In this document: positions 8,835 to 18,077 of the stretch, piece by piece
How the letters are laid out: the number at the start of each line of letters is the position of its first letter
Position numbering within the stretch: the first letter of the stretch is position 1
Source of the DNA: Chloroflexota bacterium
GTDB lineage: Bacteria > Chloroflexota > UBA11872
Reading direction: 5' to 3'
Length of the DNA: 64,000 nucleotides
NCBI GenBank assembly: GCA_026706485.1
Contig: JAPOYR010000013.1
Span: 280,132-344,131, forward strand
The notes under the pieces: generated by a model
What the model was told of the DNA's origin: nothing
Databases searched by the model: none
What the model saw: the letters and a program-made list of their open reading frames with translations, nothing else
Translations under genes and position numbers: made by a program

Positions 8835-9806
8835 ATGGGTGGCTACATCATCCGACGCGTCCTCTACACGATTCCCGTCGTGTTGGGAGTGTTGGTGACG
8901 ACGTTCATCCTCCTGCGCCTGATCCCGGGCGACCCGGTTGATCTGTTCTATCTCGGCGGCCAGGACCCGTCAGGCACCGTGTCGTTCGTCGTTACGCCCT
9001 CGCAGCAGAGCGCCTACGACGCCCTGCGCAAGGAATTCAATCTCGACAAGCACATCGTCCACCAGTTCTTCATTTACCTCTGGGACTTCATTCGGTTCGA
9101 CTTCGGCAAGTCAATTCGGTCGCAGCGTCCGATCAACGAGATCATCGGGGACCACTGGCCGGCCACGATTCAGCTCACCTTGGCCGGGATGGGCCTCGCG
9201 CTGTTCATTGGCATTGGCGCCGGCGTGATCTCAGCGATCCGCCACCACACGTGGATCGACTACGCCTCGCAGAGCTTTGCGGTCTTCGGCGTATCCATCC
9301 CGAGCTTTTTCCTCGGCGTCATCCTGGTCATGATCTTCAGCGTCGCGCTCGGGTGGCTGCCGGCGATCTCCAACGGCCACGGCAAGGAGCTCATCTTGCC
9401 GGGGATCACCCTGGGTACGGCCGCGTCGGCGATTCTTGCCCGCTTGATGCGGTCCTCCATGCTCGACGTGCTGTCGCGTGACTACATCCGCACCGCGCGC
9501 GCCAAGGGTCTGCGCGAGCGCGCCGTCATCTGGCTGCACGCGCTGCGAAACGCGCTGATCCCGGTGGTCACGGTCGCCGGCCTGGCCTTCGGCGGTCTGC
9601 TCACCGGCACGGTCATCATCGAGTCGGTCTTTACTCGCCAGGGTCTCGGACTCCAGCTCATCTCCGCCATCACCCAGCGCGACTATCCGGTCGTTCAGGG
9701 CCTCGTGATGCTCGCCGCGCTCCTCTACGCCGGCATGAACCTCGTCGTCGACATCCTCTACACCTATATCGACCCGCGCGTCCGGCTCGTCCGCGCATCC
9801 GTCTAA
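8835..9806 (+). CDS. ABC transporter permease, DppB/OppB type (cassette 2)
   Basis: A 323-aa membrane protein beginning GGYIIRRVLYTIPVVLGV with LIPGDP after the first helix. The EAA-type loop DYIRTARAKGLRERAVI and HALRNALIPVVTVAG are present, and the C-terminus is DILYTYIDPRVRLV. It is the last gene of cassette 2, 52 nt after the binding protein; unlike cassettes 1 and 3, that gap has no strong hairpin. It converges with the dehydratase gene, leaving 28 nt between stops. Confidence 0.93.
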   Translation: MGGYIIRRVLYTIPVVLGVLVTTFILLRLIPGDPVDLFYLGGQDPSGTVSFVVTPSQQSAYDALRKEFNLDKHIVHQFFIYLWDFIRFDFGKSIRSQRPINEIIGDHWPATIQLTLAGMGLALFIGIGAGVISAIRHHTWIDYASQSFAVFGVSIPSFFLGVILVMIFSVALGWLPAISNGHGKELILPGITLGTAASAILARLMRSSMLDVLSRDYIRTARAKGLRERAVIWLHALRNALIPVVTVAGLAFGGLLTGTVIIESVFTRQGLGLQLISAITQRDYPVVQGLVMLAALLYAGMNLVVDILYTYIDPRVRLVRASV

Positions 9807-9834
9807 CGCGCAAACACCCTAAGCGTCCGCCGGG

Positions 9835-11016
9835 CTAGAAGTTCGTGTACGAGCCGTCGCGGCGGTGGAGCAGCGTCGAATTCCAGGGGCGAAGCTCCTG
9901 GCTCGCGGCAATGTCCTCGTCGACCTCGATGCCCAAGCCAGGCTCGGTCGGCAGCGGGTACCACGTCCCGTCCAGCTCGACCTGCTCGGGATAGATCGCA
10001 CGCCGCTCGGGCGTCGTGTCGGAATTGTCCGCGCCTCCGCCCCCGCGCGGCGGGGTGCGCACCTCCAGCCAGGCGCAGTTGGGAATGGCCGCCAGGAAGT
10101 GCACCGACGCGGCGGTGCACAGCGGGCCGACCGGGTTGTGCGGCATGAGGTCGATGTAGTGCGCCTCGCACCAGGCGGCGACCTTCATCGCTTCCGTGAA
10201 TCCGCCGACATTGCAGATGTCGATGCGCATGAAGTTCGCCAGCCCGCGCTCGATATACGGCAGCGCTTGCCACTTGCTTTCGAACTCCTCGCCGATCGCG
10301 AATGGCACTTCGGTCATCGAACGCAGGGTTTCATAGGCCTCGGGCGTCTGGTCGCGAATCGGCTCCTCCAGGAAGTCGAGCGCCGCGCGAGGCAGCCGCT
10401 GGCAGAACGACGCCGCTTCGGCCACCGTCAGTCGGTGGTGATAGTCGATGCCCAGCACCGGCGCCTGGCCGAGGGCTTCGCGCACACGAATCACCCACTC
10501 CGCGGTCAGGGCAATCGACTCGCGCGGTTCGAAAAGCCGCCCATCCTCACCGGCATCGGCAGTACCCAGGCCCAGCCGGATGGCCGGCCAACCCTCCCCG
10601 TGCAGGTGCAGGACGTCATCGACCAGCTCGGGGCCATACGGCGCGTGCGCGGTCGCGAAGCCGGGGACGAAATCGCGATGTCTTCCGCCCAGCAGCTCAT
10701 AGACCGGCACGCCCAGCGCCTTGCCCTTGAGGTCGTACAGGGCGATGTCGATGGCCGAGATCGCCGCGGTGAGCACCCGCCCGCCCTCGAAGTACTGGCT
10801 GCGGTAGAGCTCCTGCCACAGGGCGCCGATTTGCATTGGATCGCGCCCGATCAGGAAGTCGCGGTAGTGCCGCACGGCGCCCTCGACCGCCCACTCGCGC
10901 GCCGACATCCCCGAGCAACCCCAGCCCACGAGGCCTGAATCAGTCTCGACCTTGACGATGGTCTCCGCGCGCGGACCGCCCCACGGCAGATAGGTCTTCA
11001 CGTCGGTGATGGTCAT
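9835..11016 (-). CDS. Enolase-superfamily dehydratase (mandelate racemase/galactonate dehydratase-like)
   Basis: A 393-aa enolase-superfamily protein. The N-terminal capping domain starts ITDVKTYLPWGG; the barrel contains AISAIDIALYDLKGKALGVPVYELLGG (about 85-111). Likely Mg2+ ligands are Asp191 (GIDYHHR), Glu217 (FLEEP) and Glu243 (IGEE). His193 and His293 (MPHNPVGP) sit where galactonate/mannonate-type acid-sugar dehydratases have their catalytic histidines. These enzymes dehydrate aldonic acids to 2-keto-3-deoxy acids in the cytoplasm. The exact sugar acid cannot be read from sequence. It converges on transporter cassette 2 and lies near glycosidase-like genes, consistent with sugar-acid catabolism. 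Confidence 0.88.
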   Translation of the reverse strand: MTITDVKTYLPWGGPRAETIVKVETDSGLVGWGCSGMSAREWAVEGAVRHYRDFLIGRDPMQIGALWQELYRSQYFEGGRVLTAAISAIDIALYDLKGKALGVPVYELLGGRHRDFVPGFATAHAPYGPELVDDVLHLHGEGWPAIRLGLGTADAGEDGRLFEPRESIALTAEWVIRVREALGQAPVLGIDYHHRLTVAEAASFCQRLPRAALDFLEEPIRDQTPEAYETLRSMTEVPFAIGEEFESKWQALPYIERGLANFMRIDICNVGGFTEAMKVAAWCEAHYIDLMPHNPVGPLCTAASVHFLAAIPNCAWLEVRTPPRGGGGADNSDTTPERRAIYPEQVELDGTWYPLPTEPGLGIEVDEDIAASQELRPWNSTLLHRRDGSYTNF

Positions 11017-11093
11017 GACGAGGTCGCTCTCCTATCGCCCGGCGGAGACTCCGAGACCACGCCGCCGGTTCAGCATCGAACGTAGCGCGTTTT

Positions 11094-11226
11094 GAGACCT
11101 TTGCGTAACTCCGGTAGGGGCGGGTCTCAGACCCGCCCGACGCCCAAGCATCCGGCGCGCCTCCAGATTCGGTCGAACTGGATTCCGGCCTCCGCCGGAA
11201 TGACGGAGGCATTGCGCAAAGGTCTC
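11094..11226 (-). mobile_element. 133-bp MITE-like element with 15-bp terminal inverted repeats and 5-bp target duplication
   Basis: The left end GAGACCTTTGCGTAA (11094-11108) and the right end TTGCGCAAAGGTCTC (11212-11226) are inverted copies with one mismatch. They are flanked directly by GTTTT on both sides (11089-11093 and 11227-11231), as expected for a target-site duplication. Inside are two smaller palindromes, one around GGGTCTCAGACCC and one around ATTCCGGCCTCCGCCGGAAT. It has no coding capacity. A related copy in the opposite orientation is at 31496-31626. The remainder of the 11017-11272 gap holds no gene. Confidence 0.8.
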
Positions 11227-11272
11227 GTTTTGGGAGATGCCGCGCCCAGGCCGATGCAAATGAGACCCGGAC

Positions 11273-11878
11273 CTACCGACTGGCAATGCCCTGCCGCCAG
11301 CAGTCGGGAAGGGAATCTCCCACATTGATCGCGTCGAATGTGCTTCGCCGTCGCAAGACCGAACCCAGGTAGACGCCCCGCGACCAGCCATGGCACGAGA
11401 GGAAATCCGTGGGTAGCGGCTCGTTGTCGGCGTATCCCGCCAGGTCTTCTTGCAGACGGAAACAGGTCTCCGATTCCTCGTCGGCGGATATCCGATAGCT
11501 CACGCACCCCAGGTCCTCATCGTCGGGGTGGATGCGCTTGGCCGTCACGACGTACTCGGACCGCGACCCGAAGATGTTCTGGTACCAGCCGCGCCCCCAG
11601 ATGGTGCGCTCCGGGTGGTCGGTGTCGATGGTCACGAAAAACGCCAGCGGCAACGCCAAACCCAGCGCGGCACCCAAGAGGCCCGTCGCCACGTGAAGCG
11701 GCCAGGATGCTCGCAAGCGCCTCGCCACACCCACGGCCAGGATCATCCCCACCAGCCCGGCCACGATCAGGAAGATGGGCACGACCCAGCCGGCCGACCG
11801 CACGCCAAACGTCAGCAGCGCCGCGATCGCCGCGGCCACGAACCCCCAGGCGATCCAGACGAACCGCTCGCTGGTCAC
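11273..11878 (-). CDS. Uncharacterised membrane protein, three N-terminal helices
   Basis: A 201-aa protein I do not recognise. Residues about 8-100 contain three hydrophobic helices (IAWGFVAAAIAALLTFGV, VVPIFLIVAGLVGMILAVGV, VATGLLGAALGLALPLAFFV). A soluble C-terminal half of about 100 residues follows with four Cys (GCVSYR, ETCFR, LSCHG, DCWRQ), perhaps outside the membrane and disulphide-bonded. The start is a GTG without a clear ribosome-binding site, so the true start is uncertain. It lies 21 nt downstream of the glycosidase-like gene on the same strand and may be cotranscribed. Codon bias matches its neighbours, which supports it being real. Confidence 0.6.
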   Translation of the reverse strand: MTSERFVWIAWGFVAAAIAALLTFGVRSAGWVVPIFLIVAGLVGMILAVGVARRLRASWPLHVATGLLGAALGLALPLAFFVTIDTDHPERTIWGRGWYQNIFGSRSEYVVTAKRIHPDDEDLGCVSYRISADEESETCFRLQEDLAGYADNEPLPTDFLSCHGWSRGVYLGSVLRRRSTFDAINVGDSLPDCWRQGIASR

Positions 11879-11899
11879 GGTTTCGCCAAGGGAGGCGGC

Positions 11900-13465
11900 T
11901 CAGCCGTCCGAGCTGGTGATCTGAAACGAGTAGAGCTGCGCGTCGTGCATGTAGAACCGCAGGTGGCGGTGCGGGATGAAGGTCGAATACACCGTCCCCG
12001 AGTCGATCCCCTCCGGCAGCGGCAGCGTCGCGTCCCCGCCCCAGGTCACGACGTGGGAAATCGAGTCTCCCGTGAACACGTCGCAGTCGTCCGCGGACCG
12101 ACCCTCCATCACCCGGTAGGTCACGTCCGACGCCTCCACCTTGATGTAGCCCTGTGGCCCGCAGGACGCGTTGATCACCAGCCGGTCGCCCGGCGCGATG
12201 AACGCCTCCGTCAGCAGCATGCCCACGTGCTTGTCGTTCGTCCCGACCGACACGAAGCCATGCCGCCGCAGCTTGCCCAGCCCTAACCCGTAGGGCTGGC
12301 GCTGCTGCGGCGACTTGGCGCCGGCGCCTCCGTAGTAGAACCACGACTCATCACCCACGTCCACCATGTGCGGCGCCGCCACGACCAGCTCGTCGAACGA
12401 GCCGGGGCCGCCTCCGGGAATCCACGTGTGGGTCGGTCGCAGACGGTCCCAGTTGCGCGCGTCCCGGCTGAAGGCCAGCTGCGGATGCAGCTTGTACTCC
12501 GTCATGGCGAGCACGCCCAGGAACGCCACCCAGTGGCTCCCCAGCCGGTAGGGCCGCATGCTATAGAACGAGTCGTCCAGGTTGTCCAGTTCCGGGTCCG
12601 GCGCCAGCGCCAGCCGCGGCTCGCTCCAGTGCTGGAAGTCCCGGCTCTGCGACTGGAAGATGCGGCGCATTCCGCGCCGGTTCGACAATCCGTGCGCCGG
12701 GTCCGTGGTCGAGCCGCCGGCGATGGCCTTCTCCACCAGGCCGACCCGCGGCCGCGGCGCCATCTCCATCCACGGGTGCCGCGTCAGGATGTTGTACGTG
12801 CGCGTCTCGGGGTCGAAGAACGGGTAGATGCTGTCGCCTTGCTTCGCGCCCAGGCCCTCGAACGTGTGAGGCTCGTCGTAGGTCGTCCAGTGAATGCTGT
12901 CCGCCGAATAGGCCCGCCGCACATTCGCCCCGGGCAGCTCGTCCGCCACCCGAAAGCCCGGCGGCCCGATCTCATAGATCGCCTTGTAGCGGCGCGCCGG
13001 ATCCGTCTCCAGCGGGTCGTCCAGCGGCGCCAGTCCCCAGACATTCCCGTGCGTGCGGTCGCCCATCACGATGTTGGTGTCGTGCCCGTCCTCGTGCACG
13101 ATCCCCATGGGCGGCTTCACCCACGTGTAGCCGTCTTCCGAGCGCGCGTAGCAGACGCGAAAGCGGGATATGTCGTAGTCGATCAGGGTGCCGCCGGTGC
13201 GGGCGGCCTTCTCCTGGTCGATGTCGAAGTCGGAGTAGAGGAGGTGAAAAACGCCCTCGTCGTCGCGCCACACCTTGTAGTCGTCGGCGTGCATGTTGAC
13301 GTGGTGCTCCCACGGCTTGTCCTGGATCAGGATTGGGTTGCCCTCGTGCATCTCCGGCGTATGCACCGTCCGGGAGATGTTCTGGATCTCCTCGATCATC
13401 CCGGTGTCGAAGAAGTACTGCGGCGTATCGCGGATGTGAAGCTCGGTCGAGTCGAGGTCGGCCAT
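11900..13465 (-). CDS. Beta-propeller glycosidase-like protein, copy A
   Basis: A 521-aa protein. Repeated segments such as YKVWRDDEGVFHLLYSDFD, CYARSEDGYTWVKPPMG, AYSADSIHWTTYDEP and FQSQSRDFQHWSEPRLAL are blade-like repeats of the five-bladed propeller shared by GH32/GH43/GH68-type enzymes. A beta-rich C-terminal part follows (INASCGPQGYIKVEASDVTYRV, LRFYMHDAQLYSFQI), resembling the sandwich domain appended to such enzymes. No signal peptide is seen, so it should act in the cytoplasm. The start ATG follows GGGAG by 8 nt. A near-identical paralogue of identical length lies at 15334-16899, on the other side of the GH32-like gene. Catalytic residues cannot be assigned with confidence and the substrate is unknown. 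Confidence 0.75.
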   Translation of the reverse strand: MADLDSTELHIRDTPQYFFDTGMIEEIQNISRTVHTPEMHEGNPILIQDKPWEHHVNMHADDYKVWRDDEGVFHLLYSDFDIDQEKAARTGGTLIDYDISRFRVCYARSEDGYTWVKPPMGIVHEDGHDTNIVMGDRTHGNVWGLAPLDDPLETDPARRYKAIYEIGPPGFRVADELPGANVRRAYSADSIHWTTYDEPHTFEGLGAKQGDSIYPFFDPETRTYNILTRHPWMEMAPRPRVGLVEKAIAGGSTTDPAHGLSNRRGMRRIFQSQSRDFQHWSEPRLALAPDPELDNLDDSFYSMRPYRLGSHWVAFLGVLAMTEYKLHPQLAFSRDARNWDRLRPTHTWIPGGGPGSFDELVVAAPHMVDVGDESWFYYGGAGAKSPQQRQPYGLGLGKLRRHGFVSVGTNDKHVGMLLTEAFIAPGDRLVINASCGPQGYIKVEASDVTYRVMEGRSADDCDVFTGDSISHVVTWGGDATLPLPEGIDSGTVYSTFIPHRHLRFYMHDAQLYSFQITSSDG

Positions 13466-13662
13466 GGGTGTGCTCCCGTGACTCAGACCTAGCGACCGTA
13501 GCACCTTGGCGGGCAACCCAGGCTGCAGGGCGAGATGAGGCTCCACCGCCAGGCGCGCCGCAACTGGCGTCGCGTGCGGCCCTTGCGAATTGCGCGCCCA
13601 TCTATAGTGGCCGCCAGGTGCCGGGGCCGGCTGGCGCCAAGAGAGCCGCACGCGAGAAACCA

Positions 13663-15210
13663 ATGCCCAACTACAGATCGCGCGTACCCAGCTACACCTT
13701 CCCGACCACGCTCGAAGCCCAGGAGGCGGCGCTCGCCACCAATCCACTCATGCGGCGCTTGCAGGCCTCGCGGGCGGCGCTCGCCGACGACCCGTACCGC
13801 CCGATCTATCATTATGTCAATCCAGAGGCCACGCTCAATGATCCCAACGGCCTGTGCTTCTGGCAGGGCAACTGGCACCTCTTCTATCAGGCCTATCCGC
13901 CCGAAGATCCGCGTCAACATTGGGGCCACGCCGTGTCGAGGGACCTCGTGCATTGGCGCGACCTTCCCTACTGCATCTATCCCGACCCCGAAGAGAAGTG
14001 CTTCTCCGGTTCGACCCTGGTGGAGGACGACCGGGTCATTGCCATGTACTTCGGCACGCAGGTCGGCAACATGGTGGCCACGTCGAGCGATCCGCTGCTG
14101 CTCAACTGGACGAAAGTTGCCAACCGGGCGGTGATTCCGATTGCCGCGTCCGACGGATCGCCCCTGCCATACACCGTTTACGACCCGTGCATCTGGATGA
14201 AGGACGGCGTCTACTACTCCCTTTCGGGCTGGGCCAGACCCGGCGGTCCCGCCGGCAAGCCGATCCGCGCGAATTTCCTGTTTCGCTCCACCGACCTGGA
14301 GCATTGGGAATACCTGCACCCGTTCGTCGAGGACGACCGCTACACCTTGGTCGGCGACGACGGCTCGGTGCCCTATTTCTGGCCGATCGGCGACCGGCAC
14401 ATCCTGCTCTTCGCCAGCCACATGACCGGCGCCCAATACTTGCTGGGGGACTACGACACGGCGCGGGACAAGTTCGTGGCCACCCACGGGGGACGGTTCA
14501 ATTTCGGCGCCATGCGGCCCGCCGGCATCCACGCACCCTCCGCCACGCCGGACGGCCGGGGCGGCGTCATCGCCATCTTCAACATGAACGAGGGCAAGCC
14601 GACCGAGGGTTGGAATCAAATCATGTCGCTGCCGCGACGCCTAACGCTCGACGGTGACGACCTGTTCATGGAACCGGTGCCGGCGCTCGCGGCGCTGCGG
14701 GACGCTCACATCCGAGTGGATACGACCCTGTTACCCGCAAACGCGGAGCACGTGTTCGAGTCGGTCCAGGGCCGTGCGCTCGAGCTCGTGGCCGTACTCA
14801 ATCCCCAGGACGCACCCATGGTCGAACTGAACGTCCTGCGCTCGCCGGGCAAAGAGGAGTTCACACGCATCGCCTTCTACAAGAACCGCGGACATTTCGA
14901 GCGCGTCTTGGGTACCGGGCGGCATTTCAGCCTGGTCACCATCGACACGTCGTACGCGTCGGGGGCGCCGGACGTCCTGTCACGAGCTCCGGAAACGGCG
15001 CCGGTGAATGTCGAGCCGGACGAGCCCGTCGAGCTGCGGATATTCGTTGACCACAGCGTCGTCGAAGTGTTTGTGAACCAGAAGCAGTGCGCCGCGGTTC
15101 GCGTCTATCCGGAGCGGGCCGACAGCATTGGGGTATCGCTGCGAGCGCAAGGGGCCGACGCCGTGCTCAAATCGCTCGATGCGTGGACTATGCGGTCGAT
15201 CTGGCCTTGA
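13663..15210 (+). CDS. GH32-like glycoside hydrolase (beta-fructosidase fold), non-canonical acid/base site
   Basis: A 515-aa protein with clear GH32 features: nucleophile motif NDPNG (residues 59-63, Asp60), LFYQAYPPEDPRQHWGHAVSRDLVHWRDLP, stabiliser YDPCIW (Asp174), RSTDLEHWEYL, and the C-terminal sandwich motif LRIFVDHSVVEVFVNQK. The canonical ECP motif with the acid/base glutamate is replaced by GSVPYFWPIG (234-243); nearby Asp232/Asp233 might substitute. Family members hydrolyse fructosides such as sucrose, inulin or levan; with this change the specificity is uncertain. I chose ATG 13663 (MPNYRSR) because conserved sequence begins there; the frame is open about 110 codons further upstream. 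It lies alone on the plus strand between the two copies of the propeller protein. No export signal is seen. Confidence 0.82.
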   Translation: MPNYRSRVPSYTFPTTLEAQEAALATNPLMRRLQASRAALADDPYRPIYHYVNPEATLNDPNGLCFWQGNWHLFYQAYPPEDPRQHWGHAVSRDLVHWRDLPYCIYPDPEEKCFSGSTLVEDDRVIAMYFGTQVGNMVATSSDPLLLNWTKVANRAVIPIAASDGSPLPYTVYDPCIWMKDGVYYSLSGWARPGGPAGKPIRANFLFRSTDLEHWEYLHPFVEDDRYTLVGDDGSVPYFWPIGDRHILLFASHMTGAQYLLGDYDTARDKFVATHGGRFNFGAMRPAGIHAPSATPDGRGGVIAIFNMNEGKPTEGWNQIMSLPRRLTLDGDDLFMEPVPALAALRDAHIRVDTTLLPANAEHVFESVQGRALELVAVLNPQDAPMVELNVLRSPGKEEFTRIAFYKNRGHFERVLGTGRHFSLVTIDTSYASGAPDVLSRAPETAPVNVEPDEPVELRIFVDHSVVEVFVNQKQCAAVRVYPERADSIGVSLRAQGADAVLKSLDAWTMRSIWP

Positions 15211-15333
15211 CGCCGATTGAACCGGCCCCGAGCCGGTCTTTGCCTCACAGCCTCCGGGCGCCACGATGCGTCGGCACACTTCGAGTGGCTTCGTTGCCGT
15301 GGCCGAGCCATCCTGGCCATTTCCCCAGCCTGG

Positions 15334-16899
15334 TCAGCCGTCCGAGCTGGTGATCTGAAACGAATAGAGCTGCGCGTCGTGCATGTAGAACCGCAGGTGC
15401 CGGTGCGGGATGAAGGTCGAATACACCGTCCCTGAGTCGATCCCCTCCGGCAGCGGCAGCGTCGCGTCGCCGCCCCAGGTCACGACGTGGGAAATCGAGT
15501 CGCCCGTGAACACGTCGCAGTCATCCGCGGATCGACCCTCCATCACCCGGTAGGTCACGTCCGCCGCCTCCACCTTGATATAGCCCTGCGGCCCGCAGGA
15601 CGCGTTGATCACCAGCCGATCGCCCGGCGCGATGAAGGCCTCCGTCAGCAGCATGCCCACGTGCTTGTCGTTCGTCCCGACCGACACGAAGCCATGCCGC
15701 CGCAGCTTGCCCAGTCCTAACGCGTAGGGGCTGCGATCCCGCGCGGATAGGGCGCCGGCGCCCCCGAAGTAGAACCACGACTCATCGCCCACGTCCACCA
15801 GGTGCGGCGCCGCCACGATGAACTCGCCGAACGAGCCCTTCCCCCCGCCCCCGATCCACGCGTGCGTCGGCCGCAGGCGGTCCCATTTGCGCGCGTCCCG
15901 GCTGTAGGCCAGTTGCGGGAACATCGTGCGCGTGGTCATGTTGAGCACGCCCAGAAACCCGACCCAATGGCTGCCCAGCCGGTAGGGCCGCATGCAGTAG
16001 AACGAGTCGTCCAGGTTGTCCAGCTCCGGGTCCGGCGCCAGCGCCAGCCGCGGCTCGCTCCAGTGGTGGAAGTCTCGGCTCTGGGCAAAGAAGATGCGCC
16101 GCATCCCCCTCCGGTTCGACAGCCCGTGCGCCGGGTCGGTGGTCGAGCCGCCCGCGACGGCCTGTTCGACCAGACCCACCCGCGGCCGCGGCGCCATCTC
16201 CAACAACGGATGGCGCGTGAGGATGCAGTACGTGCGCGTCTCGGGGTCGAAGAACGGGAAGATGCCGTCGCCCTGCTTGGCGCCCAGCCCCTCGAACATG
16301 GGCGGCTCGTCATAGGTCGTCCAGTGGATGCTGTCGGCGGAATATGCGCGCCGCACGTTCGCCCCGGGAAGCTCGTCCGCCACCCGAAAGCCCGGCGGTC
16401 CGATCTCGTAAAACGCCTTGTACCGACGCGCCGGATCCGTCTCCAGCGGGTCGTCCAGCGGCGCCAGGCCCCACACATTCCCGTGCGTGCGGTCGCCCAT
16501 CACGATGTTGGTGTCGTGGCCATCCTCGTGCGTGATCCCCATCGGCGGCTTTTCCCAGGTGACGCCGTCCTCCGAACGCGCGTAGCAGACGCGAAAACGG
16601 GCAATGTCGTAGTCGATCAAGGTGCCGCCCGTGCGGCGCGACTTCTCGTGGTCGATGTCGAAGTCGTTATAGAGGAGGTGAAAGACGCCATCGTCGTCAC
16701 GCCAGACCTTGTAGTCGTCGGCGTGAAGGTTGACGTGGTGCTCCCACGGCTTGTCCTGGACCAGGATCGGGTTGCCCTCGTACAGCTCCGGCGTATGCAC
16801 CGTCCGGGAGATGTTCTGGATCTCCTCGATCATGCCGGTGTCGAAGAAGTACTGCGGCGTGTCGCGGATGTGCAGTTCGGTCGAGTCGAGGTCAGCCAT
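15334..16899 (-). CDS. Beta-propeller glycosidase-like protein, copy B
   Basis: A 521-aa paralogue of the protein at 11900-13465, identical over long stretches, especially the last ~110 residues, where DNA also differs at only a few positions. Differences cluster in the middle (for example RIFFAQSRDFHHWSE instead of RIFQSQSRDFQHWSE, and WIGGGGKGSFGEFIVAAPH). It shows the same blade-type repeats and C-terminal sandwich. It follows the DppB-like permease of cassette 3 by 82 nt on the same strand and is probably the last gene of that operon. That suggests the transporter imports the substrate of this enzyme family, by inference from position only. Confidence 0.75.
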   Translation of the reverse strand: MADLDSTELHIRDTPQYFFDTGMIEEIQNISRTVHTPELYEGNPILVQDKPWEHHVNLHADDYKVWRDDDGVFHLLYNDFDIDHEKSRRTGGTLIDYDIARFRVCYARSEDGVTWEKPPMGITHEDGHDTNIVMGDRTHGNVWGLAPLDDPLETDPARRYKAFYEIGPPGFRVADELPGANVRRAYSADSIHWTTYDEPPMFEGLGAKQGDGIFPFFDPETRTYCILTRHPLLEMAPRPRVGLVEQAVAGGSTTDPAHGLSNRRGMRRIFFAQSRDFHHWSEPRLALAPDPELDNLDDSFYCMRPYRLGSHWVGFLGVLNMTTRTMFPQLAYSRDARKWDRLRPTHAWIGGGGKGSFGEFIVAAPHLVDVGDESWFYFGGAGALSARDRSPYALGLGKLRRHGFVSVGTNDKHVGMLLTEAFIAPGDRLVINASCGPQGYIKVEAADVTYRVMEGRSADDCDVFTGDSISHVVTWGGDATLPLPEGIDSGTVYSTFIPHRHLRFYMHDAQLYSFQITSSDG

Positions 16900-16981
16900 G
16901 GGGCGGCTCCTGGAGCCGTGATTCGGTCACCGTAGCACCGGAGATGCCGGGCGCCGCGCTGGCCGCGCTGCCGGCCCGATG

Positions 16982-17956
16982 CTAGGCGCCGCTCGATCCT
17001 TCGAGACGCACGCGCGGGTCGATGTAGGTGTACAACACGTCGATCACGAGATTCATAACCGCGTAGACCAGCGCCGCCATGACGACGAGACCTTGAGCGA
17101 TGGGATAGTCGCGCTGGTTGATGGAATTGATGAGCTGAAATCCCAGTCCCTGGCGTGTAAACACCGCCTCGATCACCACCGCCCCGCCGAGAAGGCCGCC
17201 GAACTCGAGCCCGATCACCGTCACCACGGGAATCAGCGCATTGCGCAGCGCGTGGAGCCAAATCACCGCGCGCTCACGCAGACCCTTGGCCCGCGCCGTG
17301 CGGATGTAGTCCCGGGACATCACGTCCAGCATCGACGACCGGGTCAGCCGAGCCAGGATGGCGGAGGCCGCCAGGCCCAAGGTGATCGACGGCAAGATCA
17401 ACTCCTTGCCGTGACCATTGGAAATCGCCGGCAGCCAGCCCAACGTGATGCTGAATATGAAGATCAAGACGAGCCCAAGCAGGAATTGCGGCACCGACAC
17501 GCCGATAATCGCGAACATCTGGGCCGCGTAGTCGATGATGGTGTGGTGCTTGATCGCGGATAGGATGCCGGCGGTCAGCCCCACCACGATGGCGACCGAC
17601 ATCCCCACCAACGTGATCTGCATGGTCGCAGGCCAATGGTCGCCAATGATATGCAGCACCGGCCGCTTCTTGCGGATGGAGATCCCCAGGTCGCCCCGCA
17701 CCAGGTCCGCCAGATACAGCACGTATTGGTGGGGCATCGACTTGTCGAGGTTGTAGGCCTCGCGCAGCCGCTCGAGCGTGGACTCCGATTCGAGGCCGGC
17801 GGCCGACGCGCTGGCTTGCCCTGGCTGATCCTGGCCGAAGTAGTAGAGGGTGATCGGATCACCAGGCACCAGGCGCAGCAGCACGAACGCCACCGTGACC
17901 ACTCCGAGAGTGACCGGAATGATGTAGAGCACCCGTCGCAGGATGTAGGCGCCCAT
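16982..17956 (-). CDS. ABC transporter permease, DppB/OppB type (cassette 3)
   Basis: A 324-aa membrane protein with MGAYILRRVLYIIPVTLGV, LVPGDP, the cytoplasmic loop DYIRTARAKGLRERAVI and HALRNALIPVVTVIG, ending DVLYTYIDPRVRLEG. About six membrane helices are visible. Sequence is closer to the cassette 2 and 1 homologues than is usual for unrelated systems, so the three cassettes probably arose by duplication. It is downstream of its binding-protein gene across a hairpin-containing gap of 121 nt and upstream of glycosidase-like copy B. Confidence 0.93.
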   Translation of the reverse strand: MGAYILRRVLYIIPVTLGVVTVAFVLLRLVPGDPITLYYFGQDQPGQASASAAGLESESTLERLREAYNLDKSMPHQYVLYLADLVRGDLGISIRKKRPVLHIIGDHWPATMQITLVGMSVAIVVGLTAGILSAIKHHTIIDYAAQMFAIIGVSVPQFLLGLVLIFIFSITLGWLPAISNGHGKELILPSITLGLAASAILARLTRSSMLDVMSRDYIRTARAKGLRERAVIWLHALRNALIPVVTVIGLEFGGLLGGAVVIEAVFTRQGLGFQLINSINQRDYPIAQGLVVMAALVYAVMNLVIDVLYTYIDPRVRLEGSSGA

Positions 17957-17965
17957 GGCTATGCC

Positions 17966-18002
17966 AAGCGGGCGCGGCGCCGCAAGGCGCCGCGCCCAGC
18001 TT
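17966..18002 (-). promoter_or_regulatory. Intergenic hairpin between binding-protein and permease genes (cassette 3)
   Basis: GGGCGCGGCGCC (17970-17981) and its exact complement (17986-17997) close a GCAA tetraloop, a very stable 12-bp hairpin; AAGC and GCTT extend it past a one-base bulge. No U-tract follows on the minus strand. Position and form match the hairpins at 2336-2373 and 28148-28175, pointing to a role in differential expression of binding protein over permease. Confidence 0.75.
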
Positions 18003-18077
18003 CAAGCCGACCGATACCGTTTCCCGGCAATTCGGCCCCCGAGGCTGTCTTCATCGACAACGATGCGACTGGCGCTC

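Noticed and set aside
11094..11226. Terminator or riboswitch upstream of the dehydratase
   Set aside because: The palindromes are parts of a mobile repeat with terminal inverted repeats and a target duplication, and lie upstream by chance of insertion.
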